This document shows positions 10,523 to 18,659 of a stretch of DNA of 64,000 nt, one piece after another (within the stretch, counting starts at the first letter, position 1; every line of letters starts with the position of its first letter). Source of the stretch: Marinactinospora thermotolerans DSM 45154 (lineage in GTDB: Bacteria > Actinomycetota > Actinomycetes > Streptosporangiales > Streptosporangiaceae); contig NZ_FUWS01000016.1 of assembly GCF_900167435.1 (NCBI RefSeq), positions 3,938 through 67,937 of the forward strand, given 5' to 3'. The notes below the pieces were generated by a model. It searched no databases. It saw only the letters and a program-made list of their open reading frames with translations, and was not told the origin of the DNA. The position numbers and the translations under genes were made by a program.

Positions 10523-11497
10523 GTGAAGAACAGACGCCGGCGACGACGATCCGGTTCCAGCGCGCTCGGCCTGATCGGTGGCGTGGTGCTGGACCGGGTG
10601 CTTCCCGACCCCCGCCGCGGCCACCCGGTCGCCCTGTTCGGCGCCGCGGCCGCGGCCCTGGAGCGTCGCGTGTACGCCCCGAAGCGGGCCCGGGGCGCCG
10701 TCTTCGCGCTCCTGGCCGTCGCCCCGGCGGCCGCGCTCGGGGCGCTCGCCGAACACGGCGCCGGCCCTCGTCGCGAGGCCGCCGTCACCGCGGCCGCCAC
10801 CTGGGCGGTCCTCGGAGGCAGCATGCTGCGGCGCGAGGCCGCCCTGATGGCCGACGCCCTGGAGGCCGGCGACCTCGACGCGGCCCGCCGGAGGCTGCCG
10901 CACCTGTGCGGACGCGACCCCGACGGGCTGGACGCCAAGGACCTGGCCAGGGCGACGGTCGAGTCCGTGGCGGAGAACACCTCCGACGCCGTCGTGGCGC
11001 CGCTCCTGTGGGGGGCCCTGCTCGGGGTGCCCGGACTGCTCGGCTACCGGGCGATCAACACGCTCGACGCGATGGTCGGGCACAGGTCGGAGCGGTACGA
11101 GCGCTTCGGATGGGCCGGCGCGCGCCTGGACGACGTCGCCAACTGGGCGCCGGCCCGGCTGACGGCGCTGCTCACGGCCGCCGCCGCCCCCGTGGTCGGT
11201 GGCGGAGTGGCGCGGGCCTGGCGGACCCGCCGGGCCTACGGCCACCGGCACCCCAGCCCGAACTCGGGCCAGTGCGAGGCCGCGTTCGCGGGCGCCCTGG
11301 GCCTGCGCCTGGGCGGGACGAACGTCTACGGGCAGCGGGTCGAGCACCGCCCGGAGCTGGGCGACGGCCGCCCTCCCGAGGTGGGCGACATCCGCCGGGC
11401 CATCCGGCTGGCCGGGGCCGTCGACACCGCGGCGGCGGTCACCGCGGCGCTCCTCGCCCTCGCCCTCTCCCGCCGCTTCGGGCGGGATCGCGGGTGA
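10523..11497 (+). CDS. cobD: Adenosylcobinamide-phosphate synthase CobD/CbiB
   Basis: CobD/CbiB is the integral membrane enzyme that joins aminopropanol (phosphate) to adenosylcobyric acid. The 324-residue product has the family's N-terminal DRVLPDPRRGHPVALFG block, the AENTSDAVVAPLLWGALLG motif, several hydrophobic helices and the HPSPNSGQCEAAFAGALGLRLGG stretch. GTG 10523 follows a short basic leader; in-frame starts further upstream add a poor extension. cobQ follows after 137 bp on the same strand. Later steps (CobU, CobS) are not in the window. Confidence 0.92.
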   Translation: MKNRRRRRRSGSSALGLIGGVVLDRVLPDPRRGHPVALFGAAAAALERRVYAPKRARGAVFALLAVAPAAALGALAEHGAGPRREAAVTAAATWAVLGGSMLRREAALMADALEAGDLDAARRRLPHLCGRDPDGLDAKDLARATVESVAENTSDAVVAPLLWGALLGVPGLLGYRAINTLDAMVGHRSERYERFGWAGARLDDVANWAPARLTALLTAAAAPVVGGGVARAWRTRRAYGHRHPSPNSGQCEAAFAGALGLRLGGTNVYGQRVEHRPELGDGRPPEVGDIRRAIRLAGAVDTAAAVTAALLALALSRRFGRDRG

Positions 11498-11634
11498 GAT
11501 CGGGCGGGCGCGTCCCGCACTGATGTCCAGACCACCGGACATGCCGGGACCGCCCGGCTATATCGTGTTCTGGGCGTCCCGCCGGGCCGGTGGGACGATC
11601 CCACCACGCCCCTGACCCGCGAACGAGGAACGAC

Positions 11635-13170
11635 GTGAACCGCGCCACCAACGACGGCGACGCCCCGGCGCTGCTGATCGCCGGAACGACCTCCGACGCG
11701 GGCAAGAGCGTCATCACCGCAGGGGTGTGCCGGTGGCTGGCGCGTCAGGGCGTCAAGGTCGCCCCGTTCAAGGCGCAGAACATGTCGCTGAACTCGGTGG
11801 TCACCCCCGACGGGGCCGAGATCGGCAGGGCGCAGGCCATGCAGGCCGCCGCCTGCGGAATCGAGCCGAGCGCGGCGATGAACCCGGTGCTGCTCAAGCC
11901 CGGAGGCAACCGCAGCAGCCAGGTCGTCGTCCGGGGAAGGCCGATCGGCGAGGCCGACGCGGTGAGCTACCAGGACTACAAGGAACGGTTGCGCGGGATC
12001 GCGGTGGAGGCGCTGGCGGAACTGCGCTCCTCCCACGACGTGGTGATCTGCGAGGGCGCCGGCAGCCCGGCCGAGATCAACCTGCGCGCCGGGGACATCG
12101 CCAACATGGGACTGGCCCGCGCCGCCGGCCTGCCCGTCCTCGTCGTGGGCGACATCGATCGGGGCGGGGTCTTCGCCGCGCTGCACGGGACGCTGGCGTT
12201 GCTGGAGCCGGAGGACCAGGCGCTGGTCGCCGGCTTCCTCATCAACAAGTTCCGCGGCGCGCCCGAGCTCCTGGAGCCCGGCCTGGACATGCTGCGCGGG
12301 CTCACCGGACGTCCGGTCATGGGGGTGCTGCCGTGGCTGGACGGACTGTGGCTCGACGTCGAGGACTCCCTGGGGCTCGGCGCCGACCGCGGCGCGCCAC
12401 GTCCTCCGGTGGGCTCCCAGACGCTGCGCGTGGCGGTGGTCCGGCTTCCGCGCATCAGCAACTTCACCGACATCGACGCGCTGAGCGTCGAACCGGGGGT
12501 GGACGTCCGCTTCGTGACCGCGCCGCACGAGCTCGCGGACGCGGACCTGGTGATCCTCCCGGGCAGCCGGGCCACCGTGGCCGACCTGTCCTGGCTGCGC
12601 GAGCGCGGATTGGCCGACGTGATCGCGCGCCGTGCCGCGCAGGGCCGCCCCGTCCTGGGGATCTGCGGCGGCTACCAGATGCTGGCACGCGCCATTCACG
12701 ACGATGTGGAGTCGGGAGCGGGAGAGGTGGCGGGCCTGGGCCTGCTGCCGGCCCGCGTGGTGTTCGCGGCGGACAAGACCCTGGGCCGCCCCGTGGGCGC
12801 CGCCTACGGCGAACGGGTGAGCGCCTATGAGATCCACCACGGGGTGATCTCCGTCGACCATGAGACGGAGGCGGAGCCGTTCCTCGACGGGTGCCGCCTG
12901 GGAGCGGTGTGGGGGACGACCTGGCACGGGGCCCTGGAGAACGACGGCTTCCGGCGTGCCTTCCTCGCCGATGTCGCCGGGCGGGCCGGCCGGGCCTTCG
13001 TCTGCGCGCCGGACACCGACTTCGCCGCGGAGCGCGCGGCGAGGTTGGACGCGCTCGGCGATCTGGTCGAGCAGAACGTCGACACGGACGCCCTGTGGCG
13101 GTTGATCGAGACGGGGGCGCCGGCGGGACTGCCCGTTGTGCCTCCCGCGGGGCCGCGCTGGGGGGCGTGA
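11635..13170 (+). CDS. cobQ: Cobyric acid synthase CobQ
   Basis: CobQ amidates four side chains of adenosylcobyrinate a,c-diamide using glutamine and ATP. The 511-residue protein has the N-terminal P-loop-like GTTSDAGKS, the [10 protein letters not shown] block and a class I glutamine amidotransferase domain with the nucleophile Cys in [11 protein letters not shown] conserved His follows in [13 protein letters not shown] 11635 has GAGGA upstream; longer in-frame starts lack a site. It pairs with cobD upstream and is about 5 kb from the riboswitch-led cobN. Confidence 0.94.
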   Translation: MNRATNDGDAPALLIAGTTSDAGKSVITAGVCRWLARQGVKVAPFKAQNMSLNSVVTPDGAEIGRAQAMQAAACGIEPSAAMNPVLLKPGGNRSSQVVVRGRPIGEADAVSYQDYKERLRGIAVEALAELRSSHDVVICEGAGSPAEINLRAGDIANMGLARAAGLPVLVVGDIDRGGVFAALHGTLALLEPEDQALVAGFLINKFRGAPELLEPGLDMLRGLTGRPVMGVLPWLDGLWLDVEDSLGLGADRGAPRPPVGSQTLRVAVVRLPRISNFTDIDALSVEPGVDVRFVTAPHELADADLVILPGSRATVADLSWLRERGLADVIARRAAQGRPVLGICGGYQMLARAIHDDVESGAGEVAGLGLLPARVVFAADKTLGRPVGAAYGERVSAYEIHHGVISVDHETEAEPFLDGCRLGAVWGTTWHGALENDGFRRAFLADVAGRAGRAFVCAPDTDFAAERAARLDALGDLVEQNVDTDALWRLIETGAPAGLPVVPPAGPRWGA

Positions 13171-13395
13171 GGGGCGGGGCGCACGGGACCGGAGAAAACG
13201 CTGGCGTTTTCGTGACCGTGGGATTACAGTTGGTGATCGTAAGCGGTCAGTGTGAGAATCGCGTGGGCACCCGCCTGCTGTGGTGGGCGTGGTGTGTACG
13301 AGGACGATGTGGATCTCCCCACGGAACGAGACAACCGCCTAAGCCGCCTCCGGTTTCCGCCGGCGGCGAAGCACTCTTCCCAATGGAGGCTTTAG

Positions 13396-13866
13396 GTGAG
13401 CACCGTCATGTCCGCGGAGTCGTCCCCTCTCACGGGCGAGGTGGCGTCCGGTCACCGCGTCACCCTGTTCCTCGACCCCGTGACCCGGGCCGAGGTCGAA
13501 AAGGCCGTGGGCGAGGGGGACATCTCCTCCCACCTGGCCGCCCTTGTCGGTCGCTACGTCCGTTGGAACGAGACCAGGGAGTGGCTGAGCGCGCTCGAGA
13601 GCGCCTACGGAAAGCTTCCGCCTGAGGCGCTGGAACGGCTCTATCGTCAGATGCTGGGTCTTCCGCGGTCTGCCGGATCCGAGGGCAGGTCACTGACCAT
13701 CACGCTGGACGCCGAGGAGTTCGCGGCGCTGGACGCCCAGGCGGGAGACCGTCCCATGGCGTCCTACGCGCGTGAGGTCCTCTTGGACCACATCACCGGA
13801 TCGGCCGGGCAGGATGGTGGCACCGGCCCATCCGATGATTCCGGAAGGGGCGCGGTGGCCGGCTAG
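13396..13866 (+). CDS. Small protein with two ribbon-helix-helix-like units
   Basis: The family is not recognised. The 156 residues contain two similar blocks, each a short strand (HRVTLFLD near 22; RSLTITLD near 98) followed by two predicted helices and ending in LVGRYVR or REVLLDHI. This is the layout of ribbon-helix-helix DNA-binding proteins and many antitoxins, here apparently duplicated in one chain. GTG 13396 has GGAGG 7 nt upstream. It stands alone, with no toxin-like partner on either side. A DNA-binding role is inference. Confidence 0.7.
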   Translation: MSTVMSAESSPLTGEVASGHRVTLFLDPVTRAEVEKAVGEGDISSHLAALVGRYVRWNETREWLSALESAYGKLPPEALERLYRQMLGLPRSAGSEGRSLTITLDAEEFAALDAQAGDRPMASYAREVLLDHITGSAGQDGGTGPSDDSGRGAVAG

Positions 13867-13876
13867 GTCGCCTGCC

Positions 13877-13898
13877 GGTTCTCCGCCCGCGGAGAACC
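13877..13898 (+). terminator. Terminator hairpin of the ribbon-helix-helix-like gene
   Basis: The arms GGTTCTCCG and CGGAGAACC with a 4-nt loop begin 10 bp after the stop codon. There is no T tract. Confidence 0.6.
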
Positions 13899-13935
13899 AG
13901 GAGGTGGCCACCGGTTCGGCGCTCCGGGTGTGGCT

Positions 13936-13966
13936 GCGGGAGCCGATTCCCCTCGTCGGCTCCCGC
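13936..13966 (-). terminator. Terminator hairpin of the osmoprotectant operon
   Basis: An 11-bp perfect stem, GCGGGAGCCGA with its complement, has a 9-nt loop. It lies just past the end of the minus-strand transporter operon, between two convergent genes. Confidence 0.6.
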
Positions 13967-13991
13967 GGTCACCCAACGTCCGCCCAGCGGG

Positions 13992-14990
13992 TCAGTCGGC
14001 GGAGAGGAGGGCGTCTCCCTCCCGGATGAACCCTTCCTGCACCATCCAGTCACGGGCCACGTAGACGGGTTCCTGGCCTTCCTCGTCGACCCGGGCGTTG
14101 AGCCGGGTGATCGTCTCGTTGTCGAGTTTCTCGGCGATCGGCGCGAAGATCTCTTCCAGTTGCGGGTACTTCGCGGCGAACTCCTCCTTCACCGTGATCG
14201 CGGGGTTGTAGATCGGGAACGCCTTCCGGTCGTCCTCCAGCATCTCCAGGCCGAGCACGTCGATCCTGCCGTCGGTGGAGTAGGCCGAACCGAGTGTGCA
14301 CGCACCGTCGCTGACCGCCGGGTAGACGACCCCGGCCGACATCACCTCGGCACTGCTCGGGAACTCCTCCTCGGGCAGGTCGTAGTCACGACGCAGCGCG
14401 GTCAGTCCGTCATCACGGTTGAAGAACTCGGTGTCCATGCACAGGGAGCGTTCCTCCTGCGGAATGTTGGCGATGTCGGAGATCCCCGACAGGTCGTACT
14501 TCTGCGCGGTCTCCGGGGTCACCACGATCGCGTAGGTGTTGTTCATCGGTGCTGGAGGATCGAACCAGACCATGCCGTTCTCACGCCGGTCCAGGTCGCG
14601 AATACGCTCGAACTGCTCACGGGAGTCCGGGATCACCTCGTCCTGTCCCTCATAGACCAGCCAGGCGGTGCCGGTGTACTCCCACATCAGGTCGTTCTCG
14701 CCGATCAGCATGGACCGCCGGGCGTTGTCGCTGCCCTGGATGTTGGTCTGGTCGATCACCTCGAAGCCCGCGGCGTCCAGCGCGAGAACGGCGATCTTGC
14801 CCAGGATGAGCTGTTCGGTGAGTTCCTTGGAGGTCACCCGGACCTCCTCGCCCTCCAGCTCGGGGTGGTGGGGGATCGATCCCGGCTCGATCGGGGGGAT
14901 GTATCCCGAAGCCGATTGCAGGCCGCAGCCCGAGGTCACGAGCGCCAGGCTCAGGCCCGCGGCGACGGCGGAACGAAGACGAACCGACAT
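13992..14990 (-). CDS. Osmoprotectant ABC transporter, substrate-binding lipoprotein
   Basis: This is the extracellular binding protein of a betaine/choline/carnitine-type importer (OpuC/OsmF family). The 332-residue protein has a lipoprotein signal peptide ending SLALVTSGC, with Cys as lipid anchor at about residue 22. The QAT-type binding domain then includes LMWEYTGTAWLVY and NNTYAIVV. ATG 14990 overlaps the upstream permease stop by one base. It is last in the operon of permease, ATPase, permease and binding protein. The exact substrate cannot be read from sequence alone. Confidence 0.9.
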   Translation of the reverse strand: MSVRLRSAVAAGLSLALVTSGCGLQSASGYIPPIEPGSIPHHPELEGEEVRVTSKELTEQLILGKIAVLALDAAGFEVIDQTNIQGSDNARRSMLIGENDLMWEYTGTAWLVYEGQDEVIPDSREQFERIRDLDRRENGMVWFDPPAPMNNTYAIVVTPETAQKYDLSGISDIANIPQEERSLCMDTEFFNRDDGLTALRRDYDLPEEEFPSSAEVMSAGVVYPAVSDGACTLGSAYSTDGRIDVLGLEMLEDDRKAFPIYNPAITVKEEFAAKYPQLEEIFAPIAEKLDNETITRLNARVDEEGQEPVYVARDWMVQEGFIREGDALLSAD

Positions 14991-15769
14991 CACAGTCCCT
15001 TCGGTTGCGCGAGCTTGGTCACGACCCCGGCGGCCCAGTCGACCAGCAACGCCAGGAGCGCGATGAGGATCGAGCCGACGACCAGCACGAGCGTCCGGCT
15101 GGTGTTGACACCCGACACCACCAGCTCGCCGAGCCCTCCGGCGCTGATGAAGGCGGCCAGACCGGCGACGCCCACGTTGAGCACGAGGGTGGTGCGGATC
15201 CCGGCGAGGATCACCGGCGCGGCGAGCGGCAGTTCGACCTTGACCAGCACACGCCAGGCGGGCATGCCGATTCCCCGCGCGGCGTCGATGAGCGCCGGAT
15301 CCACCTGCCGTAGGCCCACCATGGTGTTCCGCAGGGCGGGCAGCACGCTGTAGATGACCAGCGCGGTGATCGCCGGCCAGAACCCGACCCCGACGCCGAT
15401 GGCCAGGAGGACGATCACCCCTACGGGGGGCGCCGCCTGGCCCACGTTGGCGATGGCCAGGACCAGGGGCGTCGACCAGCGCATCCACCGTCGGCTCACC
15501 AGGATGCCCAGGGGCAGGGCGATGGCGAGCACCAGGGCGGTCGAGACCGTGGTGATGGCCACGTGCTCCCAGGTCTTGGTCCAGATGTAGTCGAGCGCCA
15601 GCGACCGCGCCTCGGTGGAGTCCAGGTCGGCGTTTCGCACGTAGACGATGGTGAGGAGGCCGAGGAGAACGATGGAGACGGGAGTGAGCAGGATCCGCAG
15701 TCCGGCGCCGAGCGGTGCCGACGCCTCCTGGGCCGCTGAGCGGCTCTGCTCGGCGGAGGTGACGCTCAT
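14990..15769 (-). CDS. Osmoprotectant ABC transporter, permease 2
   Basis: The 259-residue integral membrane protein has about six hydrophobic segments and the binding-protein-dependent transport motif DAARGIGMPAWRVLVKVELPLA, which contacts the ATPase. It is longer than permease 1 at the N terminus, with an extra first membrane helix (residues 25-42). ATG 15769 overlaps the ATPase stop (ATGA). It is the partner permease of the gene at 17072-17725; together they form the heteromeric channel typical of OpuB/OpuC systems. Confidence 0.92.
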   Translation of the reverse strand: MSVTSAEQSRSAAQEASAPLGAGLRILLTPVSIVLLGLLTIVYVRNADLDSTEARSLALDYIWTKTWEHVAITTVSTALVLAIALPLGILVSRRWMRWSTPLVLAIANVGQAAPPVGVIVLLAIGVGVGFWPAITALVIYSVLPALRNTMVGLRQVDPALIDAARGIGMPAWRVLVKVELPLAAPVILAGIRTTLVLNVGVAGLAAFISAGGLGELVVSGVNTSRTLVLVVGSILIALLALLVDWAAGVVTKLAQPKGL

Positions 15770-17079
15770 GCCGTATCACCGCCGTCGCGCCCTGTGGCGT
15801 CGGGGACCACCGCGGCGGGTGCCGGCTCGGCCGCCACCGAGACCGCCGACTGTCCGGCCGCGACACGTTCGCGACGCAACCGCCGCTCCCGTTCCTTGAT
15901 CTCGGCGATCGCCTGCTGGACGGTCGCCAACGTCACCACGCCGGTGTAGTGGCGGCGCTTGCCGACGACCGGGACGAGTTCCTGTTCGGCGTTGAGCAGC
16001 GCCTCGACCGCCTCCTGGAGTGTCGAGCGGCCGGAGATGACAGTGTCGATCCGGTCCTCCTCACCTCCGGGAAGTTCGCCGACCGGTCCGCTCGCGCCTT
16101 CCAGGGCCGCCGCGCTCACCCAGCGCAGGGGGCGCTGGCGTTCGTCCAACACGATCGCGCAGTCACCGCCCTCCTCGGCCATCCGCCGGCGGAGGTCGGC
16201 GGCGTCGTCGGTGGCGCGGGCCCGTACGGCCTGTTCCAGCGCGACGTCGGAGACCCGGGTCAGTTTCAGCAGCCTCATCGACGACTCCCCGCCGATGAAC
16301 TGCTCGACGTAGGATCCCGCGGGGTTGGTCAGGATCTCCTCGGCCGTCGCGTACTGCACGATGCGCGACCCCTTGTCGAGGATCGCGATGCGGTCGCCGA
16401 GCTTCAACGCCTCGTCGACATCGTGTGTCACGAACACGATGGTCTTGGACAGCTCCTCCTGGAGGCGCAGGAGTTCGTCTTGGAGGCTTTCCCTGGTGAT
16501 CGGGTCGAGGGCGCCGAACGGCTCGTCCATGAGGAGCACCGGCGGATCGGCGGCGAGCGCGCGGGCCACCCCCACACGTTGCTGCTGACCGCCCGACAGC
16601 TGCCGGGGGTAACGGTCGCGGTACTGGACGGGGTCCAGGCCGACGAGTTCCAGGAGCTCGTCGACCCGTGCCCGGATGCGCTGACGGTCCCAGCCCAGCA
16701 TCTGGGGGACCTGCGCGATGTTCGCGGCGACGGTCATGTGCGGGAAGAGACCGGCCTGTTGGATGACGTAGCCGATATGGCGCCGCAACTCGTCGGGTTT
16801 CTGCGCGCGGGCGTCCAGCCCGCCGATCAGGATGCGCCCGGACGTCGGTTCGATCAGCCGGTTGATCATGCGCATGGTGGTGGTCTTGCCGCAGCCGGAC
16901 GGGCCGAGGAAGACGACGATCTCCCCGGCGGGGATCGTCATGGTCAGATCGTCCACCGCGGCGTCGGGGGAGCCCCCGTAGCGTTTGGAGACGGAGATGA
17001 GCTCGATGGGGACCCCGCGGGCACCGCCGTTCTCGGAGACGAGCTCGGCCAGGGACGGGGATGGGGTGGTCTCAGGCAT
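15766..17079 (-). CDS. Osmoprotectant ABC transporter, ATP-binding protein with CBS domains
   Basis: This ATPase subunit powers betaine-type uptake. The 437 residues hold an ABC domain with Walker A GPSGCGKTT, signature LSGGQQQRVGVARAL and Walker B VLLMDEPFGALD. A C-terminal region (about 290-400) has two CBS motifs, which sense ionic strength or nucleotides in OpuA-like ATPases. A short basic, Ala-rich tail follows. ATG 17079 is inside the end of permease 1. Homologues are called ProV/OpuCA/OpuAA; no symbol is given because the substrate is not certain. Confidence 0.93.
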   Translation of the reverse strand: MPETTPSPSLAELVSENGGARGVPIELISVSKRYGGSPDAAVDDLTMTIPAGEIVVFLGPSGCGKTTTMRMINRLIEPTSGRILIGGLDARAQKPDELRRHIGYVIQQAGLFPHMTVAANIAQVPQMLGWDRQRIRARVDELLELVGLDPVQYRDRYPRQLSGGQQQRVGVARALAADPPVLLMDEPFGALDPITRESLQDELLRLQEELSKTIVFVTHDVDEALKLGDRIAILDKGSRIVQYATAEEILTNPAGSYVEQFIGGESSMRLLKLTRVSDVALEQAVRARATDDAADLRRRMAEEGGDCAIVLDERQRPLRWVSAAALEGASGPVGELPGGEEDRIDTVISGRSTLQEAVEALLNAEQELVPVVGKRRHYTGVVTLATVQQAIAEIKERERRLRRERVAAGQSAVSVAAEPAPAAVVPDATGRDGGDTA

Positions 17080-17725
17080 GGGTGCGGATTCCTCGCGAGG
17101 TGGTGAGCTTGCCGATGAGGACGAAGACGGCGTCGAAGAGCAGCGCCAGGAGGACGATGCCCACGGTCCCCACGAGCGTGGCGTTGAGCGCGTTCGCCGC
17201 CCCCAGGCGGGCCAGTCCGGAGAAGATCTGCTCACCCAGGCCGGGACCCGACACGAACGCGGCGATCGCGCCGATCCCCATGGCGAGCTGGGTGGAGACA
17301 CGCAGCCCGGTCAGGATCACCGGCCAGGCCAGCGGCAGGCGGACGCGCACCAGGACCCGGGTCCTGCTCATGCCGATCCCGCGGGCGGCGTCCACCAGGG
17401 CGGGATCGACACCGTTGAGTCCGACGATCGTGTTGCGCAGGATCGGCAACAGCGCGTAGAGCACGATGGCGATGACGCTGGGGGCGACTCCCAGGCCGAA
17501 GGGGCCGATGAGAAGGCCCAGCATGGCCAGCGACGGGATGGTGAAGACGACGCTGGTCGCCCCGGTGGCGATGGCCGCGACGCGTTCGTTGCGGTGGACG
17601 ACGACGCCCAGGCCGACACCGACCACCGCCGCGACCAGGACGCACTGGGCGATCATGCTCGCGTGCTGAAGGGCCTGGAAGGCCAGCATGTCGGAACGGC
17701 CGGCGATGTACTCCCAGAGGGTCAC
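17072..17725 (-). CDS. Osmoprotectant ABC transporter, permease 1
   Basis: The 217-residue membrane protein has five to six hydrophobic helices and the ATPase-contact motif DAARGIGMSRTRVLVRVRLPLA, near-identical in layout to permease 2. The start is GTG 17725. It is the first gene of the four-gene operon, so the promoter should lie between 17726 and 17938. That interval shows an inverted repeat in CTCCCGGGACCGGGAG (17738-17753), possibly regulatory. Confidence 0.92.
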   Translation of the reverse strand: MTLWEYIAGRSDMLAFQALQHASMIAQCVLVAAVVGVGLGVVVHRNERVAAIATGATSVVFTIPSLAMLGLLIGPFGLGVAPSVIAIVLYALLPILRNTIVGLNGVDPALVDAARGIGMSRTRVLVRVRLPLAWPVILTGLRVSTQLAMGIGAIAAFVSGPGLGEQIFSGLARLGAANALNATLVGTVGIVLLALLFDAVFVLIGKLTTSRGIRTHA

Positions 17726-17938
17726 TGTAGGGCCGCCTCCCGGGACCGGGAGGGGACAAGGACAAGGGGTTCGATCATGGGCCGCTTCTTAGCCAGCCAT
17801 GCGGAGACTACTCACCTATCGGGCCATGGTGACTATTCCGTTGCCGTGCGCATGCGAAAGCGTGACCTGGGAGGCGGGGTCGACATGCGGCCCGGAACGG
17901 GTGCGCGGGCCCCGTTCCCCGCCGCGGACCGCGGGGCG

Positions 17939-18157
17939 TCACGCCGACCGCGCGAGCGTCCGAACGTAGTCGAACCATCCCGGATCGCGCCCCGGGCCGG
18001 GGCACGCCTGGCCGTTGTGGACGGTCACCATCGTGCTTCCGCCGACCGCCCGCTCCTCGACCAGCAGCAGGAACAGGATGAAGAAGCACGCGAGGAAGCC
18101 CCCAATGATCGCGAGCACCAGCGCCCACGTGGCCGTCCTCTCCTCCTGGCCGCTCAT
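17939..18157 (-). CDS. Small membrane protein, unknown function
   Basis: The 72-residue protein has one clear transmembrane helix (about residues 10-33, ALVLAIIGGFLACFFILFLL). A short outer part with one Cys follows, ending in WFDYVRTLARSA. The family is not recognised. It lies upstream of the transporter operon on the same strand, 213 bp away, so it probably has its own transcript. Confidence 0.6.
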   Translation of the reverse strand: MSGQEERTATWALVLAIIGGFLACFFILFLLLVEERAVGGSTMVTVHNGQACPGPGRDPGWFDYVRTLARSA

Positions 18158-18226
18158 GTCGTCGCCGGACCAGATGCCGCTACGCAGGGGGGAGGGAGCC
18201 GGAAGGAGTGAGCACCTCCGTCAAGG

Positions 18227-18433
18227 TCACCGTGATGTCCCCGATACCGCCACGGGCCGGTGCGGAGCGTGGAACGCGAGCTCGCCGTAATGCCGTGCGG
18301 CCTCGTCGTAGGAGGCGGCATGGTGGCCGGCAGAGCCGAGGGGAGCCGCCGGGGTGGCGGGGAGGCTCACGCTCGGCGATCCTCGCGAATCCGCGGAGGC
18401 GACGCCGATGTTCCCGGACATCGATCCGGACAC
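18227..18433 (-). CDS. Possible small hypothetical protein
   Basis: A 68-codon reading frame from GTG 18433 (ATG 18421 also possible) has strongly GC-ending codons and finishes with ARHYGELAFHAPHRPVAV. It diverges from the cobN riboswitch. The family is not recognised; low complexity in the first half and a weak ribosome site make it doubtful. Confidence 0.3.
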   Translation of the reverse strand: MSGSMSGNIGVASADSRGSPSVSLPATPAAPLGSAGHHAASYDEAARHYGELAFHAPHRPVAVSGTSR

Positions 18434-18454
18434 GCCCCCACCGCCCCCCTCTGC

Positions 18455-18604
18455 CATGATGAGGCGACGACGCGAAGGAACACGGTGCGAATCCGTGGCT
18501 GTCCCGCAACTGTGAGGGGGAGCCGCCCCGAGACGACGCCACTGCCGCGACACGGTGGGAAGGCGGGGGCCGGTGCCCGAACCCGAGCCAGGAGACTTCG
18601 CGAC
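18455..18604 (+). ncRNA. Cobalamin riboswitch upstream of cobN
   Basis: All hallmark blocks of the AdoCbl-riboswitch core are present in order. These are GGAACACGGTGCGAATCCG (18477-18495), GCTGTCCCGCAACTGTGA just after, GCCACTG near 18538-18544, GGGAAGGC near 18557-18564 and the B12 box GAGCCAGGAGAC (about 18585-18596). It ends about 60 nt before the cobN GTG, so ligand binding probably blocks translation or elongation into cobN. Exact edges are estimated. Confidence 0.95.
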
Positions 18605-18659
18605 GTCACGCACGAGTTTCCGTCAAGGGGCGAGGACCCCGACAGGAAGAAGGACCCGC

